Source: Vreelandella olivaria
GTDB taxonomy: Bacteria > Pseudomonadota > Gammaproteobacteria > Pseudomonadales > Halomonadaceae
NCBI RefSeq assembly: GCF_023507745.1
Contig: NZ_JALPZO010000134.1
Coordinates: forward strand, 121,466-185,465
DNA length: 64,000 nucleotides
Direction: 5' to 3'
Shown in pieces: positions 8,579 through 20,606 of this stretch (the stretch's first letter is position 1; every line of letters starts with the position of its first letter). The notes below the pieces were generated by a model. That model did not search any database and had not been told where the DNA came from. It was given only the letters and a program-made list of their open reading frames with translations. The position numbers and the translations under genes were made by a program.

Positions 8579-11500
8579 ATGTTTCACGGCGGGCTGCTGG
8601 TCGCAGTATCACTCCTCTATATTGCAGTGCTGTTTGGTATTGCGTGGTACGGTGACCGGCGCGCACGTACCCATGGCGCCAGCCGCCGGCGCCCCATTAT
8701 TTATAGCCTCGCGCTGGCCATTTACTGCACTTCCTGGACCTTCTACGGCGCGGTTGGCCAAGCGGCCACTGCCGGCTGGTCATTTGCGAGTATCTTCGTC
8801 GGCCCGATTCTGACATTTCTGCTGTTTTGGCCGGTATTGGTCAAAATGATCCGCGTCGCCAAGCATCAAAACGTCACCTCAATTGCCGACTTTATTGCTT
8901 CCCGATATGGTAAAACCCAGTCTCTGGCGGCCTTTGCCAGCCTTGTCGCCCTCATTGGCACCCTGCCCTATATCGCTCTTCAGCTTAAGGCCGTATCAAC
9001 AACATTCAGCGTACTCACCGATGCCACCGACCTGACCCACACCCCCCTGTTCGGTGACACCGCCTTCTATGTGGCCATCGTGATGGCCATTTTTGCCATC
9101 CTGTTTGGCACACGCCATACCGATGCCACCGAGCACCACGAAGGGTTAATACATGCGGTTGCCTTCGAGTCATTGGTAAAGCTACTCGCCTTTGTAATAC
9201 TCGGCGCCTTTGTCACCTGGGGAATGTTCGATGGCCTTAGTGAATTGATGGGCCACGCAGAAAGTCAGTTGGAGCTACAACGCCAACTTACCCACCAGGA
9301 TTTTGGCCAAAGTTTCTGGGCGCAGACCCTACTGGCCATGCTGGCTATTCTTTGTCTACCCCGCCAGTTTCATGTTGCCGTTGTGGAAAACATACACCCC
9401 GACGATGCCACCAAAGCACGCTGGCTATTTCCACTCTACTTACTCGCCATCGCGTTTTTTGTGGTGCCCATGGCGGCGGCGGGGCTGCTGCTATTTTCTG
9501 ATAGCGGAGTGGAACCCGACACCTATGTTCTAGCACTTTCAATGGCATCGGGGCAGCAGTGGTTAACGCTATTGACCTTTATTGGTGGATTCTCTGCGGC
9601 TACCGGTATGGTCATCGTCGCAGCAGTGGCGGTTTCCATTATGATCTGCAACGAGATCGTGATCCCCGCCCTGTTCAGGTTGCGCTGGTTTGATACCAAA
9701 GCCCGTGACTATGGCCGTTTTGTTTTACGGGCGCGTCGTTTAACCATCGTCGCGGTATTGGCCATGGCCTATGGCTTCTACCAGATGATCGCTGAGTTTA
9801 CCTCTCTGGCCTCCATTGGCATGCTCTCCTTTGCAGCGGCAGCCCAGTTTGCACCAGCACTGATAGGCGGGCTGTACTGGAAGCGCGGTAACCGTCTGGG
9901 CGTTATTGTCGGCATGAATGCAGGCTTTGGGATCTGGGCCTACAGCTTACTGATGCCCGCCATGATCAATGCCGGGGTTCTTCCCCTGGAGTGGCTGGCA
10001 GGCGGCCCACTGGGGCTTGCCTGGCTTACACCCACCGCACTCTTTGGCCTGAATCTTGGCGACGCCTTCACCCATGGCGTTATGCTCTCCCTGGGCATTA
10101 ACCTGTTCTGTTATATCTTTGTTTCACAGATTACGTCTCAGCGTGTCGTGGAGCGTATTCAGGCATCGCTGTTTGTGGATAGCGTCGAAACCCGCCAAAC
10201 CTCGGTGAACCGCCCCTGGACGGGAGCGACCACAGTGGGTGACTTAAAGGTGTTGTGTGAACGCTTCCTGGGGGCTGGACAGGTGGACAGGGCCTTTGAG
10301 GATTATGCCCGCCGTGCAGGCAAACCTTTGGACAACAGCACTCGTGCCTCCATTGATGTCATCCAGTTTACCGAACGCTTTCTAGCCTCCGTATTAGGGG
10401 CATCCTCTGCACGCATTGTAGTCAACTCAGCCCTTCAGGGCCGCGGGATCGGCATTTCTGATGTCATCTCCATTGTCGATGAAGCCTCCCAGGTACTGGA
10501 GTTTAACCGCGCCTTGCTACAGGCCACGATCGAAAACATCAACCAGGGTATTAGCGTGGTTGACCAGAATTTACGCTTGGTGGTCTGGAACCAGCGTTAT
10601 TTAGAGCTCTTCCGCTTTCCAGACCACCTGATCCGGGTGGGCGCTCCGATAGATCGCATCTTCCGCTATAACGCCCATAATGGTGAATATGGCCCTGGCG
10701 ACCCGGAAGAGCACGTACAGCTTCTGCTGGATAACATCCGTGACGGGCAGCCTCACCGCTACGTGCGTTATCGCCAGGATGGCAGCGTGCTGGAAGTACA
10801 GGGCAACCCCATGCCCGGTGGTGGGTTTGTCTATACCTATCAGGACATTACCCAGCAAAAGCGCATTGAAGAGGCGCTGATTCGCTCTGAGAACAATATC
10901 CGCATCTACACGGATAACGTGCCCGCGTTGATCGCTTACTTCGATAAAGAGTGCCGCTATCTATTTACCAACCGGGCCTATGAGCAGGCGTTCAATATTG
11001 ATCGTAATGCCGTCATTGGGCGACGTTTTGGAGACGTGCTGCCGGTCAAACAGACCGAAGAGCGCCAGCCATGGGTACAACGTACCCTGGCAGGCGAGCG
11101 GGTCAGCTTCGAGGTCTCCATGCGGGTTAATGACGCCATGCGCTATATGCTGGTCACCTATACACCGCACTTTGGCGATAGCCAGTCGATTTTAGGCTTT
11201 TTCGCACTTTATCAGGATATCACCGAACGTCGTCAGGCGGAGATCGCCCTAAAAGAGACCAATGAAACCCTTGAGGAGCGGGTACGTGAACGTACCCAGG
11301 AACTCTCGGAAGCCAACGCCGCTCTACGCCAGGAGAACCGGGTACGTGCCGAAGCCGAGCAGGCCCTGCGCCAGGCCAAGCAATTGGCTGAAGATGCCAA
11401 TGCTTCAAAAACACGCTTTTTGGCTGCCGCCAGCCATGACCTGCTACAACCACTTAATGCTGCACGGCTGTTCACTTCAGCGTTAATGCAAAATGTCACC

Positions 11501-12520
11501 ACCAGCGACACACAACGAACCATCGGCCATATCGATAACTCGCTTCAAGCAGCAGAGGAGCTGCTGAGTACGCTGTTGGATATTTCCAAACTGGATGCCG
11601 GAGCACTCACACCACGCCGTAGCCACTTCGCCCTGGCGGATATTTTTCTCCCGCTACGCGCAGAATTTGACGTGATGGCCGATGACCGCGGGCTTGACTT
11701 AGTGGTTGTACCGACCCGGCAGTGGGTTGATTCAGATCCCCAGATGCTGCGCCGAATTGTGCAGAACTTTCTCTCCAATGCAATTCGCTATACCCAGGAG
11801 GGCCGTGTGCTATTAGGCTGCCGCCGCCAGGGTGAGCGGCTCTCTATTGAGGTCTGGGACAGCGGCCCCGGTATTCCGGAATCGAAACTAACGGAAATTT
11901 TTCAGGAGTTTCGTCGGTTGGATCAGGTCTCCCGTCATAAAGAGAGCGAAAAAGGACTGGGGTTGGGCCTTTCCATTGCGGATCGAATGAGCAGGGTACT
12001 CGACCACCCGATCAAGGTACGCTCCTGGGAAGGCATCGGCACCGTGTTTGCGGTCAGTGTGCCCATTGTGGCAGCCCGGGAAACCATCGTGGCGGATAAC
12101 GAGCCACAAAGCCGCCGCAGTGGCAATAAGCTGACAGGCACCTGCATTGTGTGTATCGACAACGAAACGCTCATTCTAGAGGGTATGTCCGCCATGTTAA
12201 GTGGCTGGGGCTGCGAGGTATTTACTGCCACCAGCATTGGTGGGGCCAAATCAATTCTGCGCAATATGGATAGTGACCCCGATGCGATCCTGGCGGATTA
12301 TCATTTGGATAATGAGGTCACGGGGCTTATGGCGCTGGAAGCCCTGAGCGAACGCTTAACCCACGCCGTGCCGGGCATCGTCATTACCGCCGACCGTACA
12401 GAGGTCGTGGCCGAAGAGGTAAAACGTGCAGGGTATCAATTACTGTTAAAGCCTGTTAAACCAGCGGCACTGCGCGCGCTGCTCACCCGTACACTACAGG
12501 CTAGCCGGGCCAATTCCTAA
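8579..12520 (+). CDS. crbS: Hybrid symporter-sensor histidine kinase CrbS
   Basis: A 1313-aa sensor that joins a sodium:solute-symporter-like membrane domain (about 1-520) to a STAC-type linker (about 550-650), two PAS domains (about 670-760 and 775-890), a coiled coil, a histidine kinase core and a receiver. The phosphoacceptor is H953 in AASHDLLQPL. ATP-site boxes are NFLSNAIRYT, DSGPGIP and GLGLGLS. The receiver aspartate is D1240 in ILADYHLD. I chose ATG 8579 because CAGGAGAA lies just upstream; an ATG at 8540 is in frame. CrbS-type kinases with CrbR control acs and acetate use in Vibrio and Pseudomonas relatives. crbR and acs follow on the opposite strand, which supports the assignment over CbrA. 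Confidence 0.88.
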   Translation: MFHGGLLVAVSLLYIAVLFGIAWYGDRRARTHGASRRRPIIYSLALAIYCTSWTFYGAVGQAATAGWSFASIFVGPILTFLLFWPVLVKMIRVAKHQNVTSIADFIASRYGKTQSLAAFASLVALIGTLPYIALQLKAVSTTFSVLTDATDLTHTPLFGDTAFYVAIVMAIFAILFGTRHTDATEHHEGLIHAVAFESLVKLLAFVILGAFVTWGMFDGLSELMGHAESQLELQRQLTHQDFGQSFWAQTLLAMLAILCLPRQFHVAVVENIHPDDATKARWLFPLYLLAIAFFVVPMAAAGLLLFSDSGVEPDTYVLALSMASGQQWLTLLTFIGGFSAATGMVIVAAVAVSIMICNEIVIPALFRLRWFDTKARDYGRFVLRARRLTIVAVLAMAYGFYQMIAEFTSLASIGMLSFAAAAQFAPALIGGLYWKRGNRLGVIVGMNAGFGIWAYSLLMPAMINAGVLPLEWLAGGPLGLAWLTPTALFGLNLGDAFTHGVMLSLGINLFCYIFVSQITSQRVVERIQASLFVDSVETRQTSVNRPWTGATTVGDLKVLCERFLGAGQVDRAFEDYARRAGKPLDNSTRASIDVIQFTERFLASVLGASSARIVVNSALQGRGIGISDVISIVDEASQVLEFNRALLQATIENINQGISVVDQNLRLVVWNQRYLELFRFPDHLIRVGAPIDRIFRYNAHNGEYGPGDPEEHVQLLLDNIRDGQPHRYVRYRQDGSVLEVQGNPMPGGGFVYTYQDITQQKRIEEALIRSENNIRIYTDNVPALIAYFDKECRYLFTNRAYEQAFNIDRNAVIGRRFGDVLPVKQTEERQPWVQRTLAGERVSFEVSMRVNDAMRYMLVTYTPHFGDSQSILGFFALYQDITERRQAEIALKETNETLEERVRERTQELSEANAALRQENRVRAEAEQALRQAKQLAEDANASKTRFLAAASHDLLQPLNAARLFTSALMQNVTTSDTQRTIGHIDNSLQAAEELLSTLLDISKLDAGALTPRRSHFALADIFLPLRAEFDVMADDRGLDLVVVPTRQWVDSDPQMLRRIVQNFLSNAIRYTQEGRVLLGCRRQGERLSIEVWDSGPGIPESKLTEIFQEFRRLDQVSRHKESEKGLGLGLSIADRMSRVLDHPIKVRSWEGIGTVFAVSVPIVAARETIVADNEPQSRRSGNKLTGTCIVCIDNETLILEGMSAMLSGWGCEVFTATSIGGAKSILRNMDSDPDAILADYHLDNEVTGLMALEALSERLTHAVPGIVITADRTEVVAEEVKRAGYQLLLKPVKPAALRALLTRTLQASRANS

Positions 12521-12560
12521 GACGACAGCTCCCTATAGGCCACCACAGCATCAACAACAA

Positions 12561-12590
12561 CGCCGCGCTTATGTTGCCATAAGCGCGGCG
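12561..12590. terminator. Bidirectional hairpin between crbS and crbR
   Basis: CGCCGCGCTTATG at 12561-12573 pairs perfectly over 13 bp with 12578-12590 around a TTGC loop. It lies between convergent crbS and crbR. In the leftward direction it is followed by a T-rich stretch (TTGTTGTTG), and it has no T-run rightward. Confidence 0.75.
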
Positions 12591-12613
12591 TCCGGTAGCC
12601 ACTTACCACGTGC

Positions 12614-13276
12614 TTACGACTCGACTTTGGGTGGCTCCACTTCCAGTTTTTGTGCTGCAATCACGGCCTGGGTGCGCGAGTGAACACCCAACTTACGCAA
12701 AATAGCGGTGACATGGGCTTTAATCGTCGCTTCAGAGACATTTAACTCATAGGCGATCTGCTTGTTTAGCAACCCTTCTGTCAGCATGTTGAGTACCCGA
12801 AACTGCTGCGGCGTCAGTGATGCAATGGCCTCAGCAAACCGCGACTCCTCTTCGCTGGTCTCTTCCAGGACATTCGCCAACGCTTCAGGCAGCCACACTT
12901 CGCCCTGTAAAATCTCCCCCACCGCTTCAGCAATAAGCTGCAACGAAGAGGATTTGGGGATAAAGCCAGATGCACCATAGTCGATTGCACGACGTACCAC
13001 GTAGGGTTCATCGCTTCCCGATACCACTGCTACCGGAATATCAGGCATCTGGCCACGCAGTTGGATCAATCCAGAGAAGCCATGTGCTCCAGGCATATGT
13101 AAATCCAACAAAATCAAGTCCGCATCGGGATGACGGTTTACGACCTCAGTGGTGGCTTCCATGGTGTCGGCTTCAACAATCTCAGCCTGGGGTGCCAACT
13201 GACGCAACGCTTGGGTGAGCGCTGCACGAAACAGTGGATGGTCGTCAGCGACGATAAACTTATGGGCTACTGCCAT
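12614..13276 (-). CDS. crbR: LuxR-family response regulator CrbR
   Basis: A 220-aa NarL/LuxR-type regulator: receiver domain at about 5-125 with the acidic pair D11-D12, phosphoacceptor D58 in LILLDLHMPG and the switch lysine in FIPKSSS, followed by a LuxR helix-turn-helix (about 150-210). The ATG at 13276 has a strong GGAGGAAT ribosome site; an upstream in-frame ATG at 13348 lacks one. Convergent with crbS and upstream of neither acs nor the symporter, it is placed as the partner of CrbS. In Vibrio cholerae CrbR activates acs. D58 and the family are seen directly; the target genes here are inferred. Confidence 0.9.
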   Translation of the reverse strand: MAVAHKFIVADDHPLFRAALTQALRQLAPQAEIVEADTMEATTEVVNRHPDADLILLDLHMPGAHGFSGLIQLRGQMPDIPVAVVSGSDEPYVVRRAIDYGASGFIPKSSSLQLIAEAVGEILQGEVWLPEALANVLEETSEEESRFAEAIASLTPQQFRVLNMLTEGLLNKQIAYELNVSEATIKAHVTAILRKLGVHSRTQAVIAAQKLEVEPPKVES

Positions 13277-13426
13277 GGATATTCCTCCGGTTCCTCGAGC
13301 AGCGGGGTTGCCTGCCGCCGCGACGCTAGGCTCATACGGTTGAAGCATGGTACCCCATGGGCTTCATCATGCCCAAGCGTCACATGCACAATTTGTCATC
13401 AATAGGTCATCCGACTGAAAACAGCA

Positions 13427-13448
13427 GTGCCGGCTCCACGGCCGGCAC
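13427..13448 (-). terminator. Candidate acs terminator
   Basis: GTGCCGGC (13427-13434) and GCCGGCAC (13441-13448) form an 8-bp stem with a 6-nt loop. Reading leftward, the stem is followed after a few bases by GTTTTC. A second, imperfect hairpin (13515-13543, ATGCC and GGCAT outer arms) lies immediately after the acs stop codon. Confidence 0.5.
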
Positions 13449-13549
13449 TATAACGGATCAGCAGTATTTGACTGATTCAACATAGCAAACGCTGGCTGCC
13501 CGTCATTGAACACTATGCCCCTGCGGCGTACCGCAAGAGGCATATCAGA

Positions 13550-15499
<1,950 letters not shown>

Positions 15500-15599
15500 G
15501 GAATTGCCTCTGTCCGTGAAAATGCACTCTCTGGAAAAGGTAGCCGGTATTATTATTGGTCGCACCGACGCGGTTAACATTTACCTAGCATAAACCTCC

Positions 15600-15614
15600 G
15601 GGAAGCAGCTTCCC
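15600..15614. promoter_or_regulatory. 15-bp palindrome upstream of acs
   Basis: GGGAAGC-A-GCTTCCC is a perfect 7+7 palindrome about 100 bp upstream of the acs start. The single-base centre makes it unlikely as a simple RNA hairpin and there is no following T-run, so a protein-binding site is more likely. CrbR is the obvious candidate, but this is inference. Confidence 0.4.
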
Positions 15615-15668
15615 TTTAGACATTGGTATTAACATTTTTAGCATATAAAACAAAAACTTAAATCACCA

Positions 15669-16217
15669 TCACGGTTCAACGAAAGCAGTGTAGACCAAGG
15701 TCTGACCACAATGGCGACAACGATAACGGCGCCCTTTCACCACCAGAGCATGGCGTTTGGCAGTGAAGCCATGAGTTTGGCAGCCGCAGCGATAACGGTA
15801 GGGGCGGGGCTGAGACTGCTGAATATCAAAACGGTGTGTCACCCTGGGAGCCAAACCAAACAAACCACGCATAACAGACTGCCATTCCCGTCCATGAGGC
15901 TTTAGGCGTGGGCCATTGTCCAAATGAAATACCAGCCAGTGAGCCATTTCATGGGGGATAACATCATCAAAAAAGGCGCTACGATTGGCGCTTAACAATA
16001 CCGGATTAAAACGCAAACCACCGCGCCCTAAATGGGCCTGCCCTGCCGACGCCCCTTTCAGGTCAAACCAGACGTTAGGCGCGGGCAGCTCCGGGTAAAC
16101 CTCGTGGCAGCGGGCCAGAGCTTCGTTTACCCGTTTAAGAACTGCCTGATGCAGATCCGTAGACGACAGGCTCGTCAGGCACTCAGTCGGCCAGGAGGGA
16201 AGTGGCAAGGTCTTCAT
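15669..16217 (-). CDS. sprT: SprT-family zinc metalloprotease-like protein
   Basis: About 182 aa with the SprT-like domain: HEMAHW gives the zinc-binding HExxH motif near residue 90, with a later histidine (KPHGREW) as third ligand. A C-terminal zinc ribbon contains a CGC and a CRHCG cysteine group. The protein is a gammaproteobacterial relative of the DNA-repair protease Spartan, with no settled bacterial function. Starts at 16217 (ATG, used here) and 16235 (ATG) are both in frame and neither has a clear ribosome site. It is divergent from the UPF0149 gene and lies upstream of acs, separated by 169 bp. Confidence 0.88.
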   Translation of the reverse strand: MKTLPLPSWPTECLTSLSSTDLHQAVLKRVNEALARCHEVYPELPAPNVWFDLKGASAGQAHLGRGGLRFNPVLLSANRSAFFDDVIPHEMAHWLVFHLDNGPRLKPHGREWQSVMRGLFGLAPRVTHRFDIQQSQPRPYRYRCGCQTHGFTAKRHALVVKGRRYRCRHCGQTLVYTAFVEP

Positions 16218-16308
16218 TAGTGATAAACTGACCATTAATAATGTTGCGAACGATTGTTACCGATCCGCACCTGTTTCTCAAAGATGACTTTTAAAGACGA
16301 GGCTCCCA

Positions 16309-16983
16309 ATGGCAGAGCGCCATCACATGCCAGCAGCAAATTCGCCTGATAATTCACCGCCCCAGCCGCTGCTTGAAGATGAACAGCTTGATAGGCTGGA
16401 TGACTTTCTGGATTCCGACCAAGTGGGTGAAGATGCTCTTGACCTCATTTCGGCCCATGGGTTTCTAGTGGCACTGGCAGTTGCCCCCAGCGAGCTCTCC
16501 CCCACCCAGTGGCTGGCGGAGCTGTTTCAAGGTGAGCCCACCTACCGGGATGATGCCGAACGAAATGACATCATCCACCTGCTGACCCTGTTGCGGGATA
16601 ACGCAGTGGCCGTTCTCGAACAGGGTGGCCTGCCTGAGCTTCCCTTTGAGCTAACCCTGGATGGCCTGCCCTCAGAAGAAACGCCTATTGGCGACTGGTG
16701 TGCTGGCTTTATGGAAGGTGTCTTCAGCGACGAGAGCGCCTGGTTCCAGGATGATGAGGAAGCCGCCGCCACCCTGCTACTGCCCTTTATGCTGCTCTCG
16801 GGGCTATTCGATGATGAGCCAGACATGGCGGAGATGGCCAAGGATCAAGCCAGCCAGGAAGCCTTCGTGGCTCAGTTGCCTGAACTGGTGCTGGACCTCT
16901 ACCTTCACTACCGTGTCCCACCTGAAACACCGAAACCCAAACCACGCAAAAAAACGCCAGCCAAAGGTAAAAAGCGCAAATAA
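16309..16983 (+). CDS. UPF0149 (YgfB/YecA) family protein
   Basis: A 224-aa, very acidic protein of the UPF0149 family. Typical elements are LDDFL near the start, AHGFLVALAVAPSELSPTQWL, the WCAGFMEG motif and the alpha-helical C-terminal half. The last 20 residues are a proline- and lysine-rich tail (PKPKPRKKTPAKGKKRK) instead of a cysteine-rich SEC-C metal site, so it is closer to YgfB than to YecA despite its length. The start at 16309 follows a GACGAGG site. Function in this family is poorly known. It converges on the ClsB-like gene. Confidence 0.88.
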   Translation: MAERHHMPAANSPDNSPPQPLLEDEQLDRLDDFLDSDQVGEDALDLISAHGFLVALAVAPSELSPTQWLAELFQGEPTYRDDAERNDIIHLLTLLRDNAVAVLEQGGLPELPFELTLDGLPSEETPIGDWCAGFMEGVFSDESAWFQDDEEAAATLLLPFMLLSGLFDDEPDMAEMAKDQASQEAFVAQLPELVLDLYLHYRVPPETPKPKPRKKTPAKGKKRK

Positions 16984-17050
16984 CCTTTGCGGTGCTGTAA
17001 CTCCGTGGTCAATCGCTTCCCCGTAACAGGGCAGCAAGCTATTTCAACGG

Positions 17051-18172
17051 CTATTTAAGGCGGGTAACCATACCGTCCAGCACCCCGTAGACCCACTCCT
17101 TGGCGCGCTGCCCCCAGGGCCGCGCTGCCCAGGCAGCAGCATCCACTTCCTGGCTGGCAGCAAAATTACGCTCAAACAGCGCGCGTACCTCCTCCGCCAC
17201 GGCAGCAGATGCCACCTCCTGATTGGCTTCCAGATTCCAGTGCAGATTCCAGTGGTCAAAGTTGCATGACCCAATGCTAACCCAATCATCAACCAAGACA
17301 AATTTGGCGTGAATAAAGGTGGGCTGAAACTCAAAAATCCGCACCCCTGCTTTCAGCATCGACTGGTAAAAACGCTGCCCGGCGTAGCGCACACCAGGAT
17401 GGTCATGCTTTCTACCGGGCAGCAGCAGGCGCACATCAACACCACGCCGTGCCGCCCGGACAAGCCGACGGCGTAGCGAAAAGGTCGGCACAAAATAGGG
17501 GGTGCATAGCCACAACCGTTCGTTTGCTTGACTGACCCGACCATAAAGCGAATGGCGTATGGCCTGATAGCGATACCCTCTGGCCGACATCACCCGACCG
17601 CTGACACCATCGGGATAACAGGCTGGCATACGTTGGGCAATCAACACCGCTTTACCTGGATTACCTGCCGCTGCGCGGGTTAACCGCGAACGCCACAGAC
17701 GGCGAAATAGTCGTTCCCAATCGGCAACCACGGGGCCTTCAATGCGTATGGCTATTTCATACCAGGCATCCAGAAACTCATCCACCGCCCCAAAGCCACC
17801 CGTAAAGGCAATTTCGCCATCAACCACTACAATTTTGCGGTGATCACGGCTTAAGTTACGCGCCAGTGAATGAAAGCCAATGGGATTGAACAACCGTAGC
17901 TCAATACCCGCCAGTTGTAGCCGGGAGCGCTCCTCTCGTCCCAGCCCCATGGCGCCATAACCATCCAGAAGAAGGTAAACTTTTACTCCCCGTTGGACTG
18001 CATCGATAAGGGCATCACAGACCTGGTCGGCGAGCTTACCGGACTCCATTAAATAGAGCTCGACCATAATATAGTGCCGAGCCTGGCTGACCGCTTCCAC
18101 CATGGCGGGTAGGAAGCGCGCGGCTTCCGGCAGCAGGGTAACGCGGTTTCCTTCTCGCCACTCATGCTGCAT
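17051..18172 (-). CDS. Cardiolipin synthase-like phospholipase D protein (ClsB type)
   Basis: A 373-aa PLD-superfamily enzyme with two HKD motifs: DHRKIVVVDGEIAFTGG in the first half and HAKFVLVDDWVSIGS in the second. The gene begins with the catalytic domain and has no N-terminal transmembrane segments, as in ClsB (YbhO) rather than ClsA. ClsB joins two phosphatidylglycerols, or PG and other alcohols, at the inner membrane. The ATG at 18172 has a good AAGGAG site. The gene follows rsmJ at 30 bp on the same strand and is likely transcribed with tsaB-rsmJ. The exact phospholipid product is inferred. Confidence 0.88.
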   Translation of the reverse strand: MQHEWREGNRVTLLPEAARFLPAMVEAVSQARHYIMVELYLMESGKLADQVCDALIDAVQRGVKVYLLLDGYGAMGLGREERSRLQLAGIELRLFNPIGFHSLARNLSRDHRKIVVVDGEIAFTGGFGAVDEFLDAWYEIAIRIEGPVVADWERLFRRLWRSRLTRAAAGNPGKAVLIAQRMPACYPDGVSGRVMSARGYRYQAIRHSLYGRVSQANERLWLCTPYFVPTFSLRRRLVRAARRGVDVRLLLPGRKHDHPGVRYAGQRFYQSMLKAGVRIFEFQPTFIHAKFVLVDDWVSIGSCNFDHWNLHWNLEANQEVASAAVAEEVRALFERNFAASQEVDAAAWAARPWGQRAKEWVYGVLDGMVTRLK

Positions 18173-18202
18173 ACAGGCTCCTTATCCAGTAGACGTCATC
18201 GT

Positions 18203-18928
18203 TCAACGGGTTAACGAACGATGCACGTAGAGATCGTAACGGCTCGTTTTGCCTTCCAGGGTATGCTGAGGGGCAGGCCCGGCAATCGGCGGTGCCTTGC
18301 GCGGACGCTTAACCACCACGCGGTGGGTCGCCACATCCAAGGCGGCCTCCAGTAAGCGTGGCGCATCGTTATCATCTCCGGCCAGCTCACGGAACAGGCG
18401 CATCTCTTTTTTAACTAGCGCGGATTTTTCCCGGTGGGGAAACATCGGGTCGAGATGAACCACTTGGGGGTCAACGCCAGCCTCAGCCACCAGCGCGGCA
18501 AGTGCTTGTGACGCATCCCCATGGCATAAGGTCATTCGGGAGATAATCGCTGCCGTATCCTCCGCCTGCCCGGCACGGCGCAGTCCGTCCTGCAGTAACG
18601 CAGCAATCACTGCGACACGCTCAATCAATAGCACCCGTGCGCCGAGGCTTGCCAAGACAAAGGCATCTCGCCCTAACCCGGCGGTGGCGTCCACTACACT
18701 TGGGGTTATACCTTTGGCAAGACCACAGGCTTTAGCCACCAATTGGCCACGCCCCCCGCCGAATTGACGACGGTGAGCGGCCTTACCTGTCACAAAATCC
18801 ACGCTGAGAGGCTTGCCATACTGCTGTTCATCCCCAACAAGCGCCAGTTGGCCAGCCACATAAGATAACCGCAGCCCTGTCGGTAACAGCAAGGTTTCAG
18901 GTTGATTCAGCGACTCATTCTGCATCAT
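18203..18928 (-). CDS. rsmJ: 16S rRNA (guanine(1516)-N2)-methyltransferase RsmJ
   Basis: A 241-aa SAM-dependent methyltransferase that modifies G1516 of 16S rRNA. Diagnostic segments are the SAM site [20 protein letters not shown], the catalytic LDPMFPHR motif and the C-terminal RPRKAPPI. The start codon overlaps the tsaB stop as ATGA (18925-18928), so the two are translationally coupled. Two adjacent ATGs (18928, 18925) are possible starts. The adk, tsaB, rsmJ order resembles that of Pseudomonas. Confidence 0.95.
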   Translation of the reverse strand: MMQNESLNQPETLLLPTGLRLSYVAGQLALVGDEQQYGKPLSVDFVTGKAAHRRQFGGGRGQLVAKACGLAKGITPSVVDATAGLGRDAFVLASLGARVLLIERVAVIAALLQDGLRRAGQAEDTAAIISRMTLCHGDASQALAALVAEAGVDPQVVHLDPMFPHREKSALVKKEMRLFRELAGDDNDAPRLLEAALDVATHRVVVKRPRKAPPIAGPAPQHTLEGKTSRYDLYVHRSLTR

Positions 18929-19623
18929 GCAGGCTTTTTCCAGGCCACATCGTTACGCAGGTAAACAGGTTGCACATGATGGGCCGCCTGCCCTAACCCC
19001 GCTTCAAAATCACGCAGGCCGAGCCAGGCCATCTCTTCTGCCCTGGGCTCAAGATCGGTAAGGTGCTGGGTCATTCCCGCATGCACACCGGCATTGAACT
19101 GCTCCCACAGGGAAAACCCTGAGCCCACTCCCACCCAGTCGGCTTCATCGGCGGGCAAGCGTAAGGCGGCAGGGGGTAAAACCGCTTCGTCACTCTGCTG
19201 GCTTAGCGCATCGTTTAAACAGTGCCATGTAGCCACATAGATCTCACCCATACGGGCATCCAATGCCGTTACGATGTGCCTGAAATGGTATCGCCGGTGA
19301 GCCTGCAAGGCCAATGCCTCCAGCGTTGAAATACCTACGAGGGGGCAGTCCAGCCCAAATGCCAGCCCCTGGGCAGTACCTGCTGCAATACGCAATCCTG
19401 TAAATGACCCAGGACCACGGCCAAATGCCACGGCATCAAGCTGTTGGGGGGTAATTTGTGCCTCAGCCAGTATTTCATCCACCATCGGCATTAACCGCTG
19501 GGTATGGGCACGGGGGGTCAGCTCGAAGTGCGCCAGACACTCCCGCTGCTCGCCATCCTGGCGTAACAATGCCACTGAGCAGGCACTGGAGGAGGCGTCC
19601 AGCGCAAGAAGGTGTAATGACAT
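18925..19623 (-). CDS. tsaB: tRNA threonylcarbamoyladenosine synthesis protein TsaB
   Basis: A 232-aa ASKHA-fold protein that partners TsaD and TsaE in making t6A37 on ANN-decoding tRNAs. It shows [15 protein letters not shown] at the N-terminus and [13 protein letters not shown], the signature of the TsaB/TsaD family, but lacks the TsaD metal-binding histidines, as expected. The gene is coupled to rsmJ. It has its own promoter candidate near 19656 and lies downstream of adk. trmO, which acts on t6A, is about 8 kb away. Confidence 0.95.
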   Translation of the reverse strand: MSLHLLALDASSSACSVALLRQDGEQRECLAHFELTPRAHTQRLMPMVDEILAEAQITPQQLDAVAFGRGPGSFTGLRIAAGTAQGLAFGLDCPLVGISTLEALALQAHRRYHFRHIVTALDARMGEIYVATWHCLNDALSQQSDEAVLPPAALRLPADEADWVGVGSGFSLWEQFNAGVHAGMTQHLTDLEPRAEEMAWLGLRDFEAGLGQAAHHVQPVYLRNDVAWKKPA

Positions 19624-19655
19624 AGCGGATTCGTACTCATTAGAAATAGATGGGC

Positions 19656-19661
19656 ATTATA
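19656..19661 (-). promoter_or_regulatory. Perfect -10 box upstream of tsaB
   Basis: TATAAT reads leftward at 19661-19656, about 33 bp before the tsaB start. The -35 at 17-bp spacing (TCGTCG) is poor, so the strength of this promoter is uncertain. Confidence 0.4.
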
Positions 19662-19683
19662 CCTTTGTACGCCTCCAACGACG

Positions 19684-19704
19684 ATGGCCCGCAATGCGGG
19701 CCAT
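19684..19704 (-). terminator. Hairpin terminator candidate after adk
   Basis: ATGGCCCGC (19684-19692) pairs perfectly over 9 bp with GCGGGCCAT (19696-19704) around a 3-nt loop, 21 bp after the adk stop. No T-run follows, so it may be a processing or stability hairpin. Confidence 0.5.
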
Positions 19705-19724
19705 CCGATCCAGGCAGGAGACGC

Positions 19725-20495
<771 letters not shown>

Positions 20496-20557
20496 TTAAG
20501 CGAAAACAGCAAAGTGGCGCCACCTTGTACTTTGGTCACCCTCTGCACCACACTAAA

Positions 20558-20589
20558 CACAAGCGGCGCCCTTATGGGCGCCGCTTGTG
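20558..20589 (-). terminator. Terminator after aceF
   Basis: A 14-bp perfect stem (20558-20571 with 20576-20589) closes on a TTAT loop 17 bp after the aceF stop. Leftward it is followed by TTTAGTG. It separates aceF from the adk promoter region. Confidence 0.75.
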
Positions 20590-20606
20590 ACTTCATCCGT
20601 TTGCGA

